Shown: positions 44,701-53,467, counted from the stretch's first letter. The stretch is 64,000 nucleotides of DNA from Rothia nasimurium (GCF_014217215.1 NZ_CP056080.1:2108001-2172000), one strand, 5' to 3'. Numbers and translations: made by a program. The notes: generated from the sequence alone by a model not told the origin.

Positions 44701-47575
44701 GGAACGCTACGGGGTCAATGCCTCAGCTATGGCCGCTGATGACGGCATCGTGCTGCGCATCCCCGCCATGGAGGCCGAGCCGCCCGGGGCTGACCTCTTC
44801 ATCTTTGATCCGGCCGAGCTCGAAGACATCGTGACCGAGCGGGTGGGTAACTCTGCCCTCTTTGCCTCCCGCTTCCGTGAGAACGCTGCCCGCGCCCTGC
44901 TGCTGCCCCGCAAGGATCCGGGTCGCCGTACTCCCCTGTGGCAGCAGCGCCAGCGCTCCGCCCAGCTCCTGGATGTGGCCCGCAAGTATCCCACCTTCCC
45001 CCTGCTGCTGGAGACCGCCCGCGAGTGCCTGCAGGACGTCTACGACCTGCCGGCCCTCACCGCCCTGCACAAGGACCTCGACGCCAAAAAGGTGCGAATC
45101 AGCGAGGTGGAGACCGAAACCCCCTCCCCCTTTGCCCGCACCCTCCTCTTTGGCTATGTGGCCCAGTTCCTCTACGACGGAGATTCCCCCCTGGCCGAGC
45201 GCCGCGCCGCTGCCCTGGCCCTGGACCCTGCCCTGCTAGCTGAGCTACTCGGCAAGGACGAGCTGCGCGAACTGCTCGATGTTGAGGTGATCCGTTCCAC
45301 CGAGGCTCGGCTCCAGCGCACTGCTCCGGGCTACCGCCTGCGCGGGGTGGAGGGAGCCGCCGACCTGCTGCGCCTGCTCGGCCCGCTCACCGTTACTGAG
45401 GCTGCCCAGCGTCTGCGGGTGCTCCTGGACCAGAGCACCGGTGGGGACGCGGGGGCAGGCTCCGGTGAGGACGCCAGCGCCCCGGCTGCCGAGGCCGAGG
45501 CAGGTAAGCCGGGCGAGCGCGTCCTCACCGAAGCCGAAGCCACCGACCATCTTGAGGCCCTGGTGAAAGCCGGGCGGGCCCTGCGCTTCCGCCTGCACGG
45601 GCGGGAACTCTACGCCGCCATCGAGGACGCCGCCCGCCTGCGCGATGCCCTGGGTGTACCCCTGCCGATTGGGGTTCCCCTGGCCTTCCTGGAGCCGGTC
45701 GAGGCTCCCCTGGTTGACCTGGTAGCCCGCTACGCCCGCACTCACGCCCCCTTTACCGCTGCCCAGGCTGCCGCCGCCCTTTCCCTTGGTGTCTCGGTGG
45801 TCGATACCGCCCTGCGTACCCTGGCAGCAGATCGGCGGGTTATCTCTGGTGAGTTCCTGCCCGAAGAGCTCCGCGCTGAACTGGCCGCCGCCCGCACCGG
45901 CTCTACCGACCCCGCCTACCTGGCCGGAACCGAGTGGGTGGACGCCTCCGTCCTGCGCACCCTGCGCTCTCGCTCCCTGGCTGCCCTGCGCGCCGACGTC
46001 GAACCCGTTACTCCCGGCACCTACGCCCGTTTCCTGCCGCCCTGGCAGCACGTGGGCTCCTGGCAGGTCACCGAAACCACCGCCGCCCCCGGTACCTTCG
46101 GGGCACCGGCCCAGCCCATCAGCGTCCGCCGGGACGAAAACGCCATGCTCAGCGGCTACGACGGCCTACTCACCGTCATCGACCAGCTTGCCGGGGTGAG
46201 GGTGCCTGCCTCTGCCCTCGAACCGCTCATTCTTAGAGCCCGCATCAGCGACTACACCCCCGCCCTGCTCGACTCAGCCATGAGCGCCGGGGACGTCATC
46301 TGGACGGGCGCCGGCCAGCTCGCCGGCGACGACGGCTGGATCTCCCTACACCTGGGTGAGAGCGCAGCCCTAACCCTGCCCGATGCGGTAGAACGAGCCG
46401 AGGCGCTCGCCGCCCTGGGCGCCCACGAAAACACCATCTACGAGCTGCTAACCGGCGGGCTCTTCTTCAGCCAGATTCAGACCCAGCTCGCTACCCATGC
46501 CACCTCGCTAGGAAATACGCCCCCGAGCGCCCAGGAGATTTCAACCGCCCTCTGGAACCTGGTCTGGGCCGGGCTGGTCACCGGCGATACCTTCGCCCCG
46601 GTACGGGCCCTGATCTCGGGCGGGGCTTCGGCCCACAAGGTGGCGGCCCCCGCCCCCCGAGCCCGCTCCGTGGGAATGCGACGCGGGGCCTCACGTCTCT
46701 CTGCTTCCCGCCTGGGGCTGGGCGTAGGCCGGGCCCCTGCGGTATCTGCCCAGGTCGCCCCTATCGATGGCGGCCGCTGGGCCCGTATCGAGGCCGAACC
46801 ACTCGATACCACCGTGGCAGCTGCTGCCCGCGCCGAACTGCTCATGGACCGTTACGGGGTCCTCACCCGCGGGGCCGTGGCCGTCGAGGACACCCCCGGC
46901 GGGTTCGCCGGGGTCTACCGGGTGCTGTCTACCGCCGAAGAAAAGGGCCTGGCCCGCCGCGGCTACTTCATAGAGGGCCTGGGCGCCGCCCAGTTCTCGA
47001 CCTCCTCCACCGTCGATAGGCTCCGAGCGGCGGACGACACCACCGCCGCAGACGAGGGGCAGGAGGCCGCACCCGGCGCGTCCGCCTACACCCCGGTGCG
47101 CCGCACCCGCTACTCGGTCACCCTGCTAGCTGCCACCGACCCGGCCAACCCCTACGGGGCCGCCCTGCCCTGGCCCGCCCCCGTGGCCTGGGACAGCAAC
47201 CGCACCCCCATCAAACACAAACCAGGACGCAAGGCCGGGGCCGTCGTTATCCTGGTTGACGGGGAGCTGACCCTCTATCTGGAACGCGGTGGCAAAACCC
47301 TGCTGCCCTTTACCGACCGAGCCGACCGGGTGGGGGCGTCCGCACCCCTGATCAGCCAGCTGGTGCGCGCCGGAGTTGCCGACAAAATCGTCATCGAAAC
47401 CGCAGGCGGGGTGGATGTGCTCAGCACACCGGGCCCCCTACCCCCTGCTCCCGACCAGCCGGATACAGCGGTAGAAGGCGGCGAGCACCCCGTCCTCACC
47501 CTGCGCCGGGCCCTGCTGGCTGCAGGCTTCTACGCAACCCCGCGCGGCCTGCGTATGCGGAAGGACTATTCCTAG
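41753..47575 (+). CDS. lhr: Lhr-family ATP-dependent DNA helicase
   Basis: This 1940-residue superfamily 2 helicase has Walker A APTGSGKTLS near residue 55, the DEVH box (IIDEVHAVAG) near 196, the motif SATVEP near 231, motif IV/V in ATSSLELGIDMGHVDLV, and motif VI QRVGRAGHQVG. The C-terminal half has the Lhr core with a winged helix and unique domain. Usual Lhr proteins have about 1500-1600 residues; the excess is mainly in Ala/Gln/Gly-rich insertions at about 280-475 and 530-605. Lhr is implicated in DNA repair after mitomycin and oxidative damage. The start could be this ATG or the one at 41762. Confidence 0.9.
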   Translation: MGAMAEPVTSRALSFFSAPTRRWFEGAFSAPTAAQAGAWEAISAGHHALIVAPTGSGKTLSAFLWALDRLHFENHGGEGLGAGDSEGADAGGKQAQQAGDGGTRVLYISPLKALGVDVERNLRAPLIGIAQTARQLGVEPPQVRVGVRSGDTPAKERRQLISNPPDILITTPESLFLMLTSKARSTLTKVHTVIIDEVHAVAGTKRGAHLAVTLERLDQILETPAQRVGLSATVEPVETVARFLGGSVPVQIVRPPSAKEWELTLSVPVPDMTALGGPNAYGEGDNSFNQGSSPRPAPAPAGSGAYLDKLTERTRSQIRSLDATEFEDRAFDDGAVQADTLADTGTRPEVSLRLAESLPQGVTVAEALGIRPVAGPALGSQPDEPSSDCFDQPLPARTPGSQAGGEQAGAAQASTAQTSAEQALWDAVGVFPGEETGAAPQAQTQAQPALTIEEVQVAASVPGSGAGGETPNLNGYQASIWPHVEERIVDLVEANRSTIVFANSRGLAEKLTARLNEIYLGRLEARGELGEVTASASTGARTYASTGGEPKALADVLAEALAKDAPTRLEADDERLPGAGASSPLSTQPPAQVMGGSATAAGAPPVLARAHHGSVSKDQRTLIEEALKSGQLRCVVATSSLELGIDMGHVDLVIQVEAPHSVASGLQRVGRAGHQVGEVSRGYLYPKHRGDLLNATVTVQRMLAGQIEPLAIPANPLDILAQQTVAACALGPISVEAWFEALRATAPFATLPRAAFEATLDLLAGKYPSDEFAELRPRIVWDRDAGTIEGRPGAQRLAVTSGGTIPDRGLFPVFIAGAEDSKAPKRVGELDEEMVYESRAGDVIALGASSWRIEDISHDRVTVTPAPGIPGRLPFWHGDSPGRPVDLGRALGAFTRELALENSKDAGAAHARLRGLGLDQWAADNLLAYVAEQAEATGQVPSEKHLLVERFRDELGDWRLILHSPLGMPVHSPWALAVGARAEERYGVNASAMAADDGIVLRIPAMEAEPPGADLFIFDPAELEDIVTERVGNSALFASRFRENAARALLLPRKDPGRRTPLWQQRQRSAQLLDVARKYPTFPLLLETARECLQDVYDLPALTALHKDLDAKKVRISEVETETPSPFARTLLFGYVAQFLYDGDSPLAERRAAALALDPALLAELLGKDELRELLDVEVIRSTEARLQRTAPGYRLRGVEGAADLLRLLGPLTVTEAAQRLRVLLDQSTGGDAGAGSGEDASAPAAEAEAGKPGERVLTEAEATDHLEALVKAGRALRFRLHGRELYAAIEDAARLRDALGVPLPIGVPLAFLEPVEAPLVDLVARYARTHAPFTAAQAAAALSLGVSVVDTALRTLAADRRVISGEFLPEELRAELAAARTGSTDPAYLAGTEWVDASVLRTLRSRSLAALRADVEPVTPGTYARFLPPWQHVGSWQVTETTAAPGTFGAPAQPISVRRDENAMLSGYDGLLTVIDQLAGVRVPASALEPLILRARISDYTPALLDSAMSAGDVIWTGAGQLAGDDGWISLHLGESAALTLPDAVERAEALAALGAHENTIYELLTGGLFFSQIQTQLATHATSLGNTPPSAQEISTALWNLVWAGLVTGDTFAPVRALISGGASAHKVAAPAPRARSVGMRRGASRLSASRLGLGVGRAPAVSAQVAPIDGGRWARIEAEPLDTTVAAAARAELLMDRYGVLTRGAVAVEDTPGGFAGVYRVLSTAEEKGLARRGYFIEGLGAAQFSTSSTVDRLRAADDTTAADEGQEAAPGASAYTPVRRTRYSVTLLAATDPANPYGAALPWPAPVAWDSNRTPIKHKPGRKAGAVVILVDGELTLYLERGGKTLLPFTDRADRVGASAPLISQLVRAGVADKIVIETAGGVDVLSTPGPLPPAPDQPDTAVEGGEHPVLTLRRALLAAGFYATPRGLRMRKDYS

Positions 47576-47588
47576 TTTTAAAAGAAAA

Positions 47589-47620
47589 CCCCTCCCCTGC
47601 GTGGGGGCGCAGGGGAGGGT
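47589..47620 (+). terminator. Terminator of lhr
   Basis: CCCCTCCCCTGCG pairs with CGCAGGGGAGGG. There is no T-run on the plus strand; on the minus strand GGTTTTCTTTT follows, so it may serve the small convergent gene at 47648-47791. Confidence 0.65.
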
Positions 47621-47647
47621 GGGGGACTACCGTACGTTAGTTAGGTG

Positions 47648-47791
47648 TTAGACCGTAAAGTAGCTGTCGCGGCCTTCATAGCCGGCACGGAACTCACGAA
47701 TACTACGGCTCAGGTGAACACCGAAAGCAGCAAGCGACATAGCGAGAACAAGGAATAATAGGATGGTAAACATCATGAATACAATCTGCAT
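47648..47791 (-). CDS. 47-residue membrane protein
   Basis: A short minus-strand frame encodes 47 residues with a single hydrophobic helix (MQIVFMMFTILLFLVLAMSL type) followed by a positively charged tail (HLSRSIREFRAGYEGRDSYF). A strong ribosome-binding site (GGAGGTC) lies 5 bases before the ATG at 47791. The gene is flanked by hairpins and lies in a region otherwise free of genes. No match is recognised. A lone helix and an amphipathic tail suggest an inner-membrane regulator or a partner for a larger complex. Confidence 0.62.
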   Translation of the reverse strand: MQIVFMMFTILLFLVLAMSLAAFGVHLSRSIREFRAGYEGRDSYFTV

Positions 47792-48068
47792 CAATTGACC
47801 TCCATCTAGGGGACAGGTGGCTGGGGTACCACCCGATGGACTCTGACCACTCTAGCAACCTTGCCTAAGTGATTCATAGCCATCTGTGTGAGGAAAGCTA
47901 AAAATTCAACTTTGAATTTTCAACTATTGTATTCTTTATACACCAAATTGCTCTGACATGCGAAAAATATGTACGCAGGGCATAAAAAGATTCATCTATA
48001 TATATTATTTAGCCGTAACACTTTCGCTATAAATAACGACCGGTCACATATTTAAGGAGCTGTAAGCC
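47792..48068. other. AT-rich gap before nei2
   Basis: This stretch is markedly more AT-rich than its surroundings. It holds the promoter of the 47-residue gene on the minus strand, a small palindrome AAAATTCAACTTTGAATTTT (47911-47930) and no coding frame. Confidence 0.4.
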
Positions 48069-48953
48069 GTGCCTGAAGGCGATACCGTATGGCGGCAAGC
48101 CCGCTCGCTCCACCGCGCGCTTGCCGGTAGAACAGCCCACACTACAGACTTCCGTTACCCCCAGGTTGCCGACATCAATCTGGCGGGCCAGCCCATTCAC
48201 GGAGCCCTGGCTCGGGGGAAGCATATTCTGCTGCGTATCGGTGAGATGACCGTGCACTCTCACCTCAAGATGGACGGCATCTGGCACCTCTACGGGCTGG
48301 GTGCGGACGGCGCACGTGAGAAGTGGCGGCGCCCGGCCGATCAGGTGCGGGCTCTGATTCAGGCTAATGCAAGGCTTGATAGCGACGGGCAGGTAGTGCC
48401 CGGCAGCCACCCGGTCGAAGCCGTAGGTTTTACCCTGGGGCTACTTGAAGTTTTCCCCACCGGCCAAGAAGCTGACCGCCTATCCTACCTAGGCCCCGAT
48501 CTACTCGGCTCCGACTGGTCGGTTGAGCAGGCGGTAGCTAACCTGACCGCCCGGCCGGAGCGCCCCTTAGGGGTAGCCCTGCTCGACCAGAAGAACCTGG
48601 CCGGCATCGGCACCATCTACCGGGCTGAGACCTGCTTTCTCGCGGGGCTTGACCCGCGCACCCCGGTGGGGGCGGTGCCCGATATAGCTGCCGTGGTCTC
48701 CATCGCCCGCCTACTGCTGGATGCTAACCGCGGGCGTCCGCACCGGGTCACCCGCACCAGCGCCGAACCGCTCTGGTGCTACGGGCGGGCAGGCCGCCCC
48801 TGCTACCGCTGCGGGGAAACCATCATCAAGGAAGACCTCTCAGAAACCGGTACCGGCGCCGACCGCTACGCAGCCGGCCACCTATACGCCCGAGAGGAAG
48901 ACACCGACCGCATTAGCTTCCGCTGCCCCGGCTGCCAGGAGCTACCGGGCTAA
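48069..48953 (+). CDS. nei: DNA glycosylase / AP lyase, Fpg-Nei family (Nei2-like)
   Basis: This 294-residue base-excision-repair enzyme begins PEGDTVWRQA, where the Pro after the removed start residue is the catalytic nucleophile and the Glu aids it. A conserved Lys lies in ARGKHILLRI, then the helix-two-turn-helix LLDQKNLAGIGTIYRAE, and a C-terminal zinc finger (WCYGRAGRPCYRCG ... FRCPGCQ). The order resembles actinobacterial Nei2. Substrates would be oxidised pyrimidines. The GTG start has AAGGAG upstream. Confidence 0.93.
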   Translation: MPEGDTVWRQARSLHRALAGRTAHTTDFRYPQVADINLAGQPIHGALARGKHILLRIGEMTVHSHLKMDGIWHLYGLGADGAREKWRRPADQVRALIQANARLDSDGQVVPGSHPVEAVGFTLGLLEVFPTGQEADRLSYLGPDLLGSDWSVEQAVANLTARPERPLGVALLDQKNLAGIGTIYRAETCFLAGLDPRTPVGAVPDIAAVVSIARLLLDANRGRPHRVTRTSAEPLWCYGRAGRPCYRCGETIIKEDLSETGTGADRYAAGHLYAREEDTDRISFRCPGCQELPG

Positions 48954-48986
48954 GTTTCCGCGCACCGCGGGAGTAAACTACTCACC

Positions 48987-50309
48987 ATGACCACCACCAC
49001 ATTTACCCCCGCCTATACCCCAGATGCAGGTGTACAGGAGGCCCTGGCCACCCGTTTTCTGCGCTATTCGGCGATCTCTAGCCAGTCGGACGCCTCAGCA
49101 TCGGTCGTGCCCACCAGCCAGGGACAGTGGGAGCTTGCCCGCCTGCTCAAGGACGAACTCACGGCAGCCGGTGCCCACAACGTGCATCTGAGCGACACCT
49201 GCGTGCTGACCGCCCGCATTCCCTCCACCCTGCCCGCGGGCACCGAAGCCCCTGCCATCGGCTTCTGCACCCACCTCGATACAGTTGATGTCAACCTCTC
49301 CCCCGATGTGCACGCCCGCATCATCGACTACACCGGCGGGGACATCTGCCTCAACGCCGACCTCGATATCTGGCTGCGTGAGGCCGAGCACCCCGAAATC
49401 ACCCGCTACACGGGCCAGCGCATCATCGTCACCGACGGCACCAGCGTGCTGGGAGCAGACGACAAGGCCGGGGTCGCCTCGGTCATGGAAGCAGCCGTGC
49501 GGCTCTTAGCTGCGGACGCGGACGCCGCCGGGCAGGCGGGTGCCCAGGGGCAGGGAAGCGGGGCAGGTGCGTCCGCCCATCCCGATATCTACCTCTCCTT
49601 TGTGCCGGATGAAGAAATCGGCCTGCTGGGCGTGCGCACCATGGACCTGGCGCACTTCCCCGTGGATTATGCCTACACCCTAGACTGCTGCGAACTGGGT
49701 GAGCTGGTCGAGGCTACCTTCAATGCCGGGCATGCCCGTCTGCACGTTGAGGGCGTGACCGCCCACCCCATGAATTCCAAGGGCAACCTGGTTAACCCGA
49801 TTCTGGTGGCCCACGACTTTGTGGCGGCCCTCGACCGCACCCAGACCCCCGAGCACACCGAGGGGCGTGAGGGTTACCTCTGGGTCAACGGGATAGCGGG
49901 CAACCAGGCCACCGCTAGCGTCGATATCAGCATCCGCGACCATGACCGGGCCGGCTACGAGGCCAAAAAGGACTTCCTGCGCGACCTAGCTGAGCGGACG
50001 GCAGAAGCCAACCCGCGGGCGTCCGTGCAGCTGGATATCTCAGATATCTACAGTAACCTTGAGGACGCCAAAACCAGCGCCAACGCCGTGGCGTCCGAGC
50101 ACCTACGCGCCGCCTTTGCCCGACTGGGTATCGAGCCCATCAACCTGGCCATGCGCGGGGGCACCGACGGCTCGTATCTCTCCGCCCGGGGAATCTACAC
50201 CCCCAACTTCTTCACGGGGGCGCACAATTTCCACTCCAACTGCGAGTTCCTGCCCCTGCCCGCCTTTGAGGCCAGCTACCGGGTGGTGCGGGAGCTGATG
50301 GCTGGCTAG
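48987..50309 (+). CDS. pepT: Peptidase T (tripeptidase)
   Basis: PepT is an M20-family zinc aminopeptidase cleaving tripeptides. The 440-residue protein has zinc ligands in HLDTVD, LGADDKAGV, PDEEIG and TLDCCELGE, and the C-terminal His in GAHNFHSNCEFL. There is no Shine-Dalgarno sequence; a -10 TAAACT (48974-48979) lies seven bases before the ATG, so a leaderless mRNA is likely. Confidence 0.94.
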   Translation: MTTTTFTPAYTPDAGVQEALATRFLRYSAISSQSDASASVVPTSQGQWELARLLKDELTAAGAHNVHLSDTCVLTARIPSTLPAGTEAPAIGFCTHLDTVDVNLSPDVHARIIDYTGGDICLNADLDIWLREAEHPEITRYTGQRIIVTDGTSVLGADDKAGVASVMEAAVRLLAADADAAGQAGAQGQGSGAGASAHPDIYLSFVPDEEIGLLGVRTMDLAHFPVDYAYTLDCCELGELVEATFNAGHARLHVEGVTAHPMNSKGNLVNPILVAHDFVAALDRTQTPEHTEGREGYLWVNGIAGNQATASVDISIRDHDRAGYEAKKDFLRDLAERTAEANPRASVQLDISDIYSNLEDAKTSANAVASEHLRAAFARLGIEPINLAMRGGTDGSYLSARGIYTPNFFTGAHNFHSNCEFLPLPAFEASYRVVRELMAG

Positions 50310-50330
50310 AGCTCTGCGATAATAGAGCCC

Positions 50331-51470
50331 ATGCGCCGAATCAACCGCCACCTTGCCCCCAAGCCCCTGCCCCAGCGCAACGGGATTGACGCCGTCTCCT
50401 TTGTGCTGCCCGACGCGGGCAACCCCGAGGACGACACCCTGGGCGCAAGCACGGTGCTGGACTACCTGGTGGCCCGCTTCTACCCCCATGAGCGTTCCCT
50501 CTTTACCTCCCGCTTTGAGCGCGATGAGGTCAAGGACGCCGACGGGCAGGCGGTTGCCCCCGATGCGCCTTTGACGGGGCAAAAGATTTGGTACTACCGG
50601 GAACTGGGGGTTGAAAAGCCCGTGCCCTTTGACATGCCGGTGCTCTACGAGGACGAGTGGGTTTTGGCCATTGATAAGCCCCATTTTCTGCCCACGACCC
50701 CCAACGGCTCCTTTGTCGCCCACACGGCTCTGACCCAGCTGCGGGTTCGGGAGAACAACCCCGATTTGATTCCCATTCACCGCCTGGACAGGGCAACCGC
50801 CGGGGTCGTTCTCTTTGCCAAGACGCCCGAGGCACGGGCCCCCTTTCAAACCATGTTCCAGCGGCGCGAACCCACCAAGACCTACGAGGCCGTCGCGGCC
50901 CCTATCGCCGGGCTGGGGGTGGGCGAGAGCCTAACGGTGCGCTCGCGCATTGATAACCAGCACGGGGCTATGCAGGTAGCCCATACCGGTGTTGAGCTCC
51001 TGCCCGGTGACACCGGCCCCCTGCCGGTAGAGACCAAGGCTGAGCGGCGCGAACGCCGCCGCTCCGGAGCGTCCTTTGAGGGGCTGAATGCCCAGTCGCG
51101 TATTACCTGCCTGACGGTGTTTGAGGTGGCGGACGGCGTCCTACCCGCTGCTTCTGAGGCCAACCCGGCCCTGCCCCTGCCGCAGGCGGGCACGTCCCTA
51201 GCCCACTATCTTTTGGAACCTCACACCGGAAAGACCCACCAGCTGCGGGTGCACCTGGCGGCAGCCGGGGCGCCGATTGTGGGGGACGTAGTCTACCCGG
51301 CCGTCCTGCCCATCGCCGAGGACGAGCCCGCCCTCCCCCTGCAGCTGCTGGCCAGGTCGCTGACCTTCCCCCACCCCTTCACCGGGCAAACTGTGACGGT
51401 GCGGAGTGGGCGGAGGCTAGGCCTCGTCGAGCAGGTCCCTGCTACGGGCGAAGTCAGACCATTGATCTGA
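50331..51470 (+). CDS. RluA-family pseudouridine synthase
   Basis: This 379-residue enzyme isomerises uridine in rRNA or tRNA. The catalytic Asp lies in HRLDRATAGVVLF near residue 148, with later KTYEAVA and the LLEPHTGKTHQLRVHLA motif. About 85 residues precede the catalytic core. The ATG has a -10 GATAAT (50318-50323) seven bases upstream and no ribosome-binding site, suggesting a leaderless mRNA. Its last 54 bases overlap the 3' end of the MFS gene on the other strand. Confidence 0.88.
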   Translation: MRRINRHLAPKPLPQRNGIDAVSFVLPDAGNPEDDTLGASTVLDYLVARFYPHERSLFTSRFERDEVKDADGQAVAPDAPLTGQKIWYYRELGVEKPVPFDMPVLYEDEWVLAIDKPHFLPTTPNGSFVAHTALTQLRVRENNPDLIPIHRLDRATAGVVLFAKTPEARAPFQTMFQRREPTKTYEAVAAPIAGLGVGESLTVRSRIDNQHGAMQVAHTGVELLPGDTGPLPVETKAERRERRRSGASFEGLNAQSRITCLTVFEVADGVLPAASEANPALPLPQAGTSLAHYLLEPHTGKTHQLRVHLAAAGAPIVGDVVYPAVLPIAEDEPALPLQLLARSLTFPHPFTGQTVTVRSGRRLGLVEQVPATGEVRPLI

Positions 51471-52688
51471 GGCAGGTAGTGCTATGAGGTCACGACTGCT
51501 CATTACCACGAGGGTGGCGCAGAAGCAGGTGATCGTAAAGAAAATCGCAGTAGCGGAAGGGCCAGCTAGGCCCAGGCCCCATCCGGCAAGCGCCGGGGCC
51601 AGAGAAGCAAGGCCGACAGCCACGAAACCAATGAGGGACTGAACCCGCCCCAAGATGTCGTTGGGAGTAATGAGGGTTAAAAAGCCCAAAAGGCCAGCAT
51701 TGAGGGTTGGTATGACGAGGGCGGCGAGAGCTAACGTGAAACCTAGCCAACCGATTCCGGGGAGCCAGGGAAGCAGCCCCAGACAGATAGTAAACATTAG
51801 GAAACCGGTGATCAGGATGCGCCCGGTGGGGAGTTTCTGAACAAGATAGCCTGCACAAAGAGCTCCGACCATCATGGAGGCTGAGACCGTAGCCATCAAA
51901 GCACCTAGAGCGACGGGGCTTGTTCCGGTTTGGGTGTAGCTGAGGGTGAGGGTCATGAGGGTCCCGCTAATGCTGAAGTTCAGCAGGCAAATAGCGCAGG
52001 CCAAAACGACAAGTAAGCGACGTTGGAGTAGCCAGGCACCCCCTTCTAGGAAAGCATTAAGGGCGCTACGGGCGGAGAAGCGAGAGGGTTTAGCACCCTG
52101 CGGTGCGTAGCTACCTGTCATGGCCCAGGTGGTAGCTAAAGAGATGATCTGACCTAGAAGCTGAGCTAAGGGCGGGTAGGCAAGACCGACGGCCAAGAGA
52201 GCGCCGCCGGCGGTACCACCGCCTAGACCGACAGCTGCGTCCCGCCCCTGATTGATAGCGATTGCCCGAGGAAGGTCCGTTTCGGGCACCACCTCTTTAA
52301 TCATGGCGTCAGAGGCTTCTGCCAGCAGAGATGAGCGGAGCCGATCTCCCAGAGCCAGGGCACTGAGGGTGCCGACTGTGGCGGTGCCGGTCAACAGGAG
52401 GGCAAGGAAAATGACCTGAGCCAAGATACCTAGGAAACAGGAAAGAAGTCTAAGCCTACGCCGGTCGTGTCGGTCTGCAAGGACACCGCCGGGCAGGGTT
52501 CCCATAATCTGCCCCAGCCCCTGGAAAAGAGCAACCGTTCCGGCTGTCGTTGGTGAGCCGGTAACCGCCAGGGTAATCAGAGGAAAAGCGAAGTTGCCTA
52601 TACTGGTGCCCAGGTCAAGGAAGAGGTCGCCGCTGAACCAGAGGCGGTACTCGCGGTTGCGCCAGAGGGATGAGGTATGCGATGTCAT
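51417..52688 (-). CDS. MFS transporter, putative drug efflux
   Basis: This 423-residue protein has about twelve membrane helices and the motif LADRHDRRRLRLLS between helices 2 and 3, typical of MFS drug exporters. Start region: WRNREYRLWFSGDLFLDLG. I chose the ATG at 52688; a -10 TAGGGT (52695-52700) lies six bases before it, suggesting a leaderless mRNA. It is divergent from an ArsR-like regulator, and a perfect palindrome lies between them. Substrate unknown. Confidence 0.85.
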   Translation of the reverse strand: MTSHTSSLWRNREYRLWFSGDLFLDLGTSIGNFAFPLITLAVTGSPTTAGTVALFQGLGQIMGTLPGGVLADRHDRRRLRLLSCFLGILAQVIFLALLLTGTATVGTLSALALGDRLRSSLLAEASDAMIKEVVPETDLPRAIAINQGRDAAVGLGGGTAGGALLAVGLAYPPLAQLLGQIISLATTWAMTGSYAPQGAKPSRFSARSALNAFLEGGAWLLQRRLLVVLACAICLLNFSISGTLMTLTLSYTQTGTSPVALGALMATVSASMMVGALCAGYLVQKLPTGRILITGFLMFTICLGLLPWLPGIGWLGFTLALAALVIPTLNAGLLGFLTLITPNDILGRVQSLIGFVAVGLASLAPALAGWGLGLAGPSATAIFFTITCFCATLVVMSSRDLIALPASDQWSDFARSRDLLDEA

Positions 52689-52711
52689 AGCCACACCCTA
52701 ACTTAAGCAAG

Positions 52712-52743
52712 AATTATTGCGCAATATATATTGCGCAATAATT
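52712..52743. promoter_or_regulatory. 32-bp perfect palindrome, operator candidate
   Basis: The sequence is a perfect 32-base inverted repeat containing two copies of the 8-base palindrome TTGCGCAA (52717-52724 and 52731-52738) separated by ATATAT-type bases. It lies between the divergent pump gene and the ArsR-like regulator, within both promoters, so it is the likely site through which the regulator controls both. Confidence 0.75.
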
Positions 52744-52779
52744 TTTGAGGAAACACCCAATATTTCCTAGACTGACCCC

Positions 52780-53379
52780 ATGACCACACCGGAGCAGCCC
52801 CCCAAACCCACCACCGTCCGAACTCAAATGCGGACCTTAGCCCACCCCGTCCGCGTCCGCATCGTCACCACCCTAGCTAGGCTTACCTACGCCCGCGCCA
52901 CAGACCTAGCCCGGGAATTAGACCTGCCCCCTAACGCCCTCAGCTACCACCTGCGGGCCCTTGCCAAAGGTGGCATTATCACCGAAGCCCCCGAGCAGGC
53001 CCGCGACAAGCGCGACAGAGTATGGCAGCTCACCACCCGCGAGGGCTTCACTCTCGACGCCCAAACAGCAACCGCCGAGGACGCGGCCCTCTCCCTGGGA
53101 CTCATCAATGCCCAGCTTGACCACGCCAAAAGCACCTGGCAGCTGGCACTCAATTCCGCCAGCACAGACCAACCTCTGCTGGTACCTGCCAAAGGTTCAG
53201 CCCTACTCGTCTCCCAGCTACACCTCACCCCCGAGCAGGCCGAAGAACTCAGACAAAAAATCTCTCACCTCATCGACAGCTACGAGACCCAAGGGAAACA
53301 AACCGCCAACACTCAGAGCTACGACTTCCTCCTCTCCCTGGCCTCAACCAGCACTCCCCCACCAGCCGGGGAACAATGA
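52780..53379 (+). CDS. ArsR-like winged-helix regulator
   Basis: This 199-residue protein has an N-terminal winged-helix domain of the ArsR type (LAHPVRVRIVTTLARLTYARATDLARELDLPPNALSYHLRAL) followed by a helical C-terminal part that may bind a ligand or dimerise. It is divergent from the MFS pump and probably represses it. A -10 TAGACT (52768-52773) lies six bases before the ATG, so the mRNA is likely leaderless. The stop codon touches the first copy of the 74-base repeat. Confidence 0.86.
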   Translation: MTTPEQPPKPTTVRTQMRTLAHPVRVRIVTTLARLTYARATDLARELDLPPNALSYHLRALAKGGIITEAPEQARDKRDRVWQLTTREGFTLDAQTATAEDAALSLGLINAQLDHAKSTWQLALNSASTDQPLLVPAKGSALLVSQLHLTPEQAEELRQKISHLIDSYETQGKQTANTQSYDFLLSLASTSTPPPAGEQ

Positions 53380-53453
53380 GCCACCGAATGTGACGCCTTT
53401 TCCCGAATGTCGGGAGTAAGCCCACCCGCTCGGGAATAAGAGGCACATTCGGC
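53380..53453. repeat. 74-bp direct repeat, copy 1
   Basis: These 74 bases are identical to 54820-54893. The unit has terminal inverted repeats (CCGAATGTG and CACATTCGG), an inner TCCCGA/TCGGGA pair, and can fold into one long hairpin. It begins right after the stop codon of the ArsR-like gene and ends 14 bases before the stop codon of the convergent MFS gene, so it may also act as a terminator. Confidence 0.9.
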
Positions 53454-53467
53454 CCGGGACTTTGAAG

